Positions 63,644 to 64,000 of a DNA stretch of 64,000 bases are shown here, piece after piece (the stretch's first letter is position 1; every line of letters starts with the position of its first letter). The stretch lies in contig URCB01000003.1 of the NCBI GenBank assembly GCA_900546255.1, positions 1-64,000 on the forward strand, written 5' to 3'. Position numbers and translations under genes: made by a program. The notes beneath the pieces were generated by a model. It worked only from the letters and a program-made list of their open reading frames with translations, did no database searches and was not told the DNA's origin. This DNA comes from an uncultured Eubacteriales bacterium. GTDB taxonomy: Bacteria; Bacillota; Clostridia; Oscillospirales; Oscillospiraceae.

Positions 63644-64000
63644 TCACCGGCTGATGAGCAGCAGGCCCGCCACGCACAGGCCCATCCCCGCCACCTGGCG
63701 AAGGGTGAGGACCTCCTTGTACAGCAGGACCCCCACCACCACCAGGAGGCAGGCCAGGGCGATGTTGGCCACCAGGGAGGCCACGCTCACCTTCCACCCC
63801 GCCCGGTAGATAAAGATGTACCCCAGTTCCAGCCCCACCACGGTGAGGCCCATGACCACAGGGGCCCAGTTGGTCTTGGCCATCTCCTGCACCAGGGACT
63901 TCCCGCCCCCGCTGGTGAGGTAAAACAGGGCCAGGGAGAGCCCTGCCGCCACCAGGTAGTTGATGGTCAGGGCGGCAAAAGAATTGAGTTTGTCCGGCAC
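63644..64000 (-). CDS. EamA/DMT-family small transporter (5' end outside window)
   Basis: 118 residues visible and open at the right edge; the GTG at 64000 is probably an internal codon. Four hydrophobic helices remain: SFAALTINYLVAAGLSLALFY, a GLELGYIFIYRAGWKV segment, SLVANIALACLLVVVG and QVAGMGLCVAGLLLIS (the last two within one EamA-type half). Looks like a single-EamA-domain protein of about 140 aa that lacks only its first helix here. Substrate unknown. Confidence 0.8.
   Translation of the reverse strand: MPDKLNSFAALTINYLVAAGLSLALFYLTSGGGKSLVQEMAKTNWAPVVMGLTVVGLELGYIFIYRAGWKVSVASLVANIALACLLVVVGVLLYKEVLTLRQVAGMGLCVAGLLLISR

Overview
The window looks like chromosome of a GC-rich, Gram-positive gut anaerobe of the Clostridia, most likely Oscillospiraceae (Flavonifractor/Lawsonibacter/Oscillibacter-like). 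This is inferred from the GC-rich codon use, a tRNA-Trp T-box, a Spo0A-type DNA-binding domain, a homodimer-type pyruvate:ferredoxin oxidoreductase, an SLH surface protein, an LCP cell-wall ligase, and the gene order rimP-nusA-rnpM-ylxQ-infB-rbfA-nrnA-truB-ribF. I see no rRNA, tRNA or CRISPR array.

Layout. (1) 1-6775: a leftward surface-protein unit, made of a five-repeat zinc-ribbon protein and a giant VWA/Cna-B/DUF11/SLH protein that runs off the left edge. Its upstream region is bounded by perfect 22-bp inverted repeats that abut the 3' end of a tyrosine recombinase gene. This looks like a DNA-inversion switch. (2) 6960-20240: a long leftward oxidoreductase island with two SDRs, two AKRs, a TbADH-type alcohol dehydrogenase, an Fe-ADH, flavin proteins and several exported lipoproteins (flavodoxin, flavodoxin-esterase fusion, hydrolase). 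A RibD-like gene carries an in-frame TAG and a MATE gene is frameshifted in a G7 run. (3) 20503-25675: a lipoprotein hydrolase, a LysR regulator, and a MATE-TetR-DMT operon behind a promoter with a palindromic operator. (4) 25672-30884: a second LysR gene divergent from a rightward operon flavodoxin-cupin-RibD_C-AKR-CMD-FeADH, which repeats much of the enzyme set of region 2. (5) 30978-32821: a stand-alone Spo0A_C protein, an XRE regulator and a DUF4003 protein. (6) 32898-41352: a complete leftward trpEGDCFBA operon. Its promoter and Trp-specific T-box are separated from trpE by an IS110-family element whose transposase has an in-frame TAG. (7) 41391-44211: class D beta-lactamase lipoprotein, EcsC-like/SHOCT protein and GNAT enzyme. 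(8) 44294-50459: a translationally coupled operon of polyferredoxin, PFOR and GltA-like oxidoreductase. (9) 50746-54832: a DUF3870 protein, dcd, a polytopic permease and an LCP protein. (10) 55079-63576: the conserved transcription/translation operon, followed by a partial DMT transporter on the opposite strand.

How the genes work together. Regions 2-4 form a two-winged set of NAD(P)H, flavin and alcohol/aldehyde-handling enzymes around two paralogous LysR regulators, with efflux pumps between them. This fits an inducible response to reactive or toxic small molecules. Region 8 supplies low-potential electrons from pyruvate. The tryptophan operon should respond to uncharged tRNA-Trp, but the inserted element now lies within its leader.
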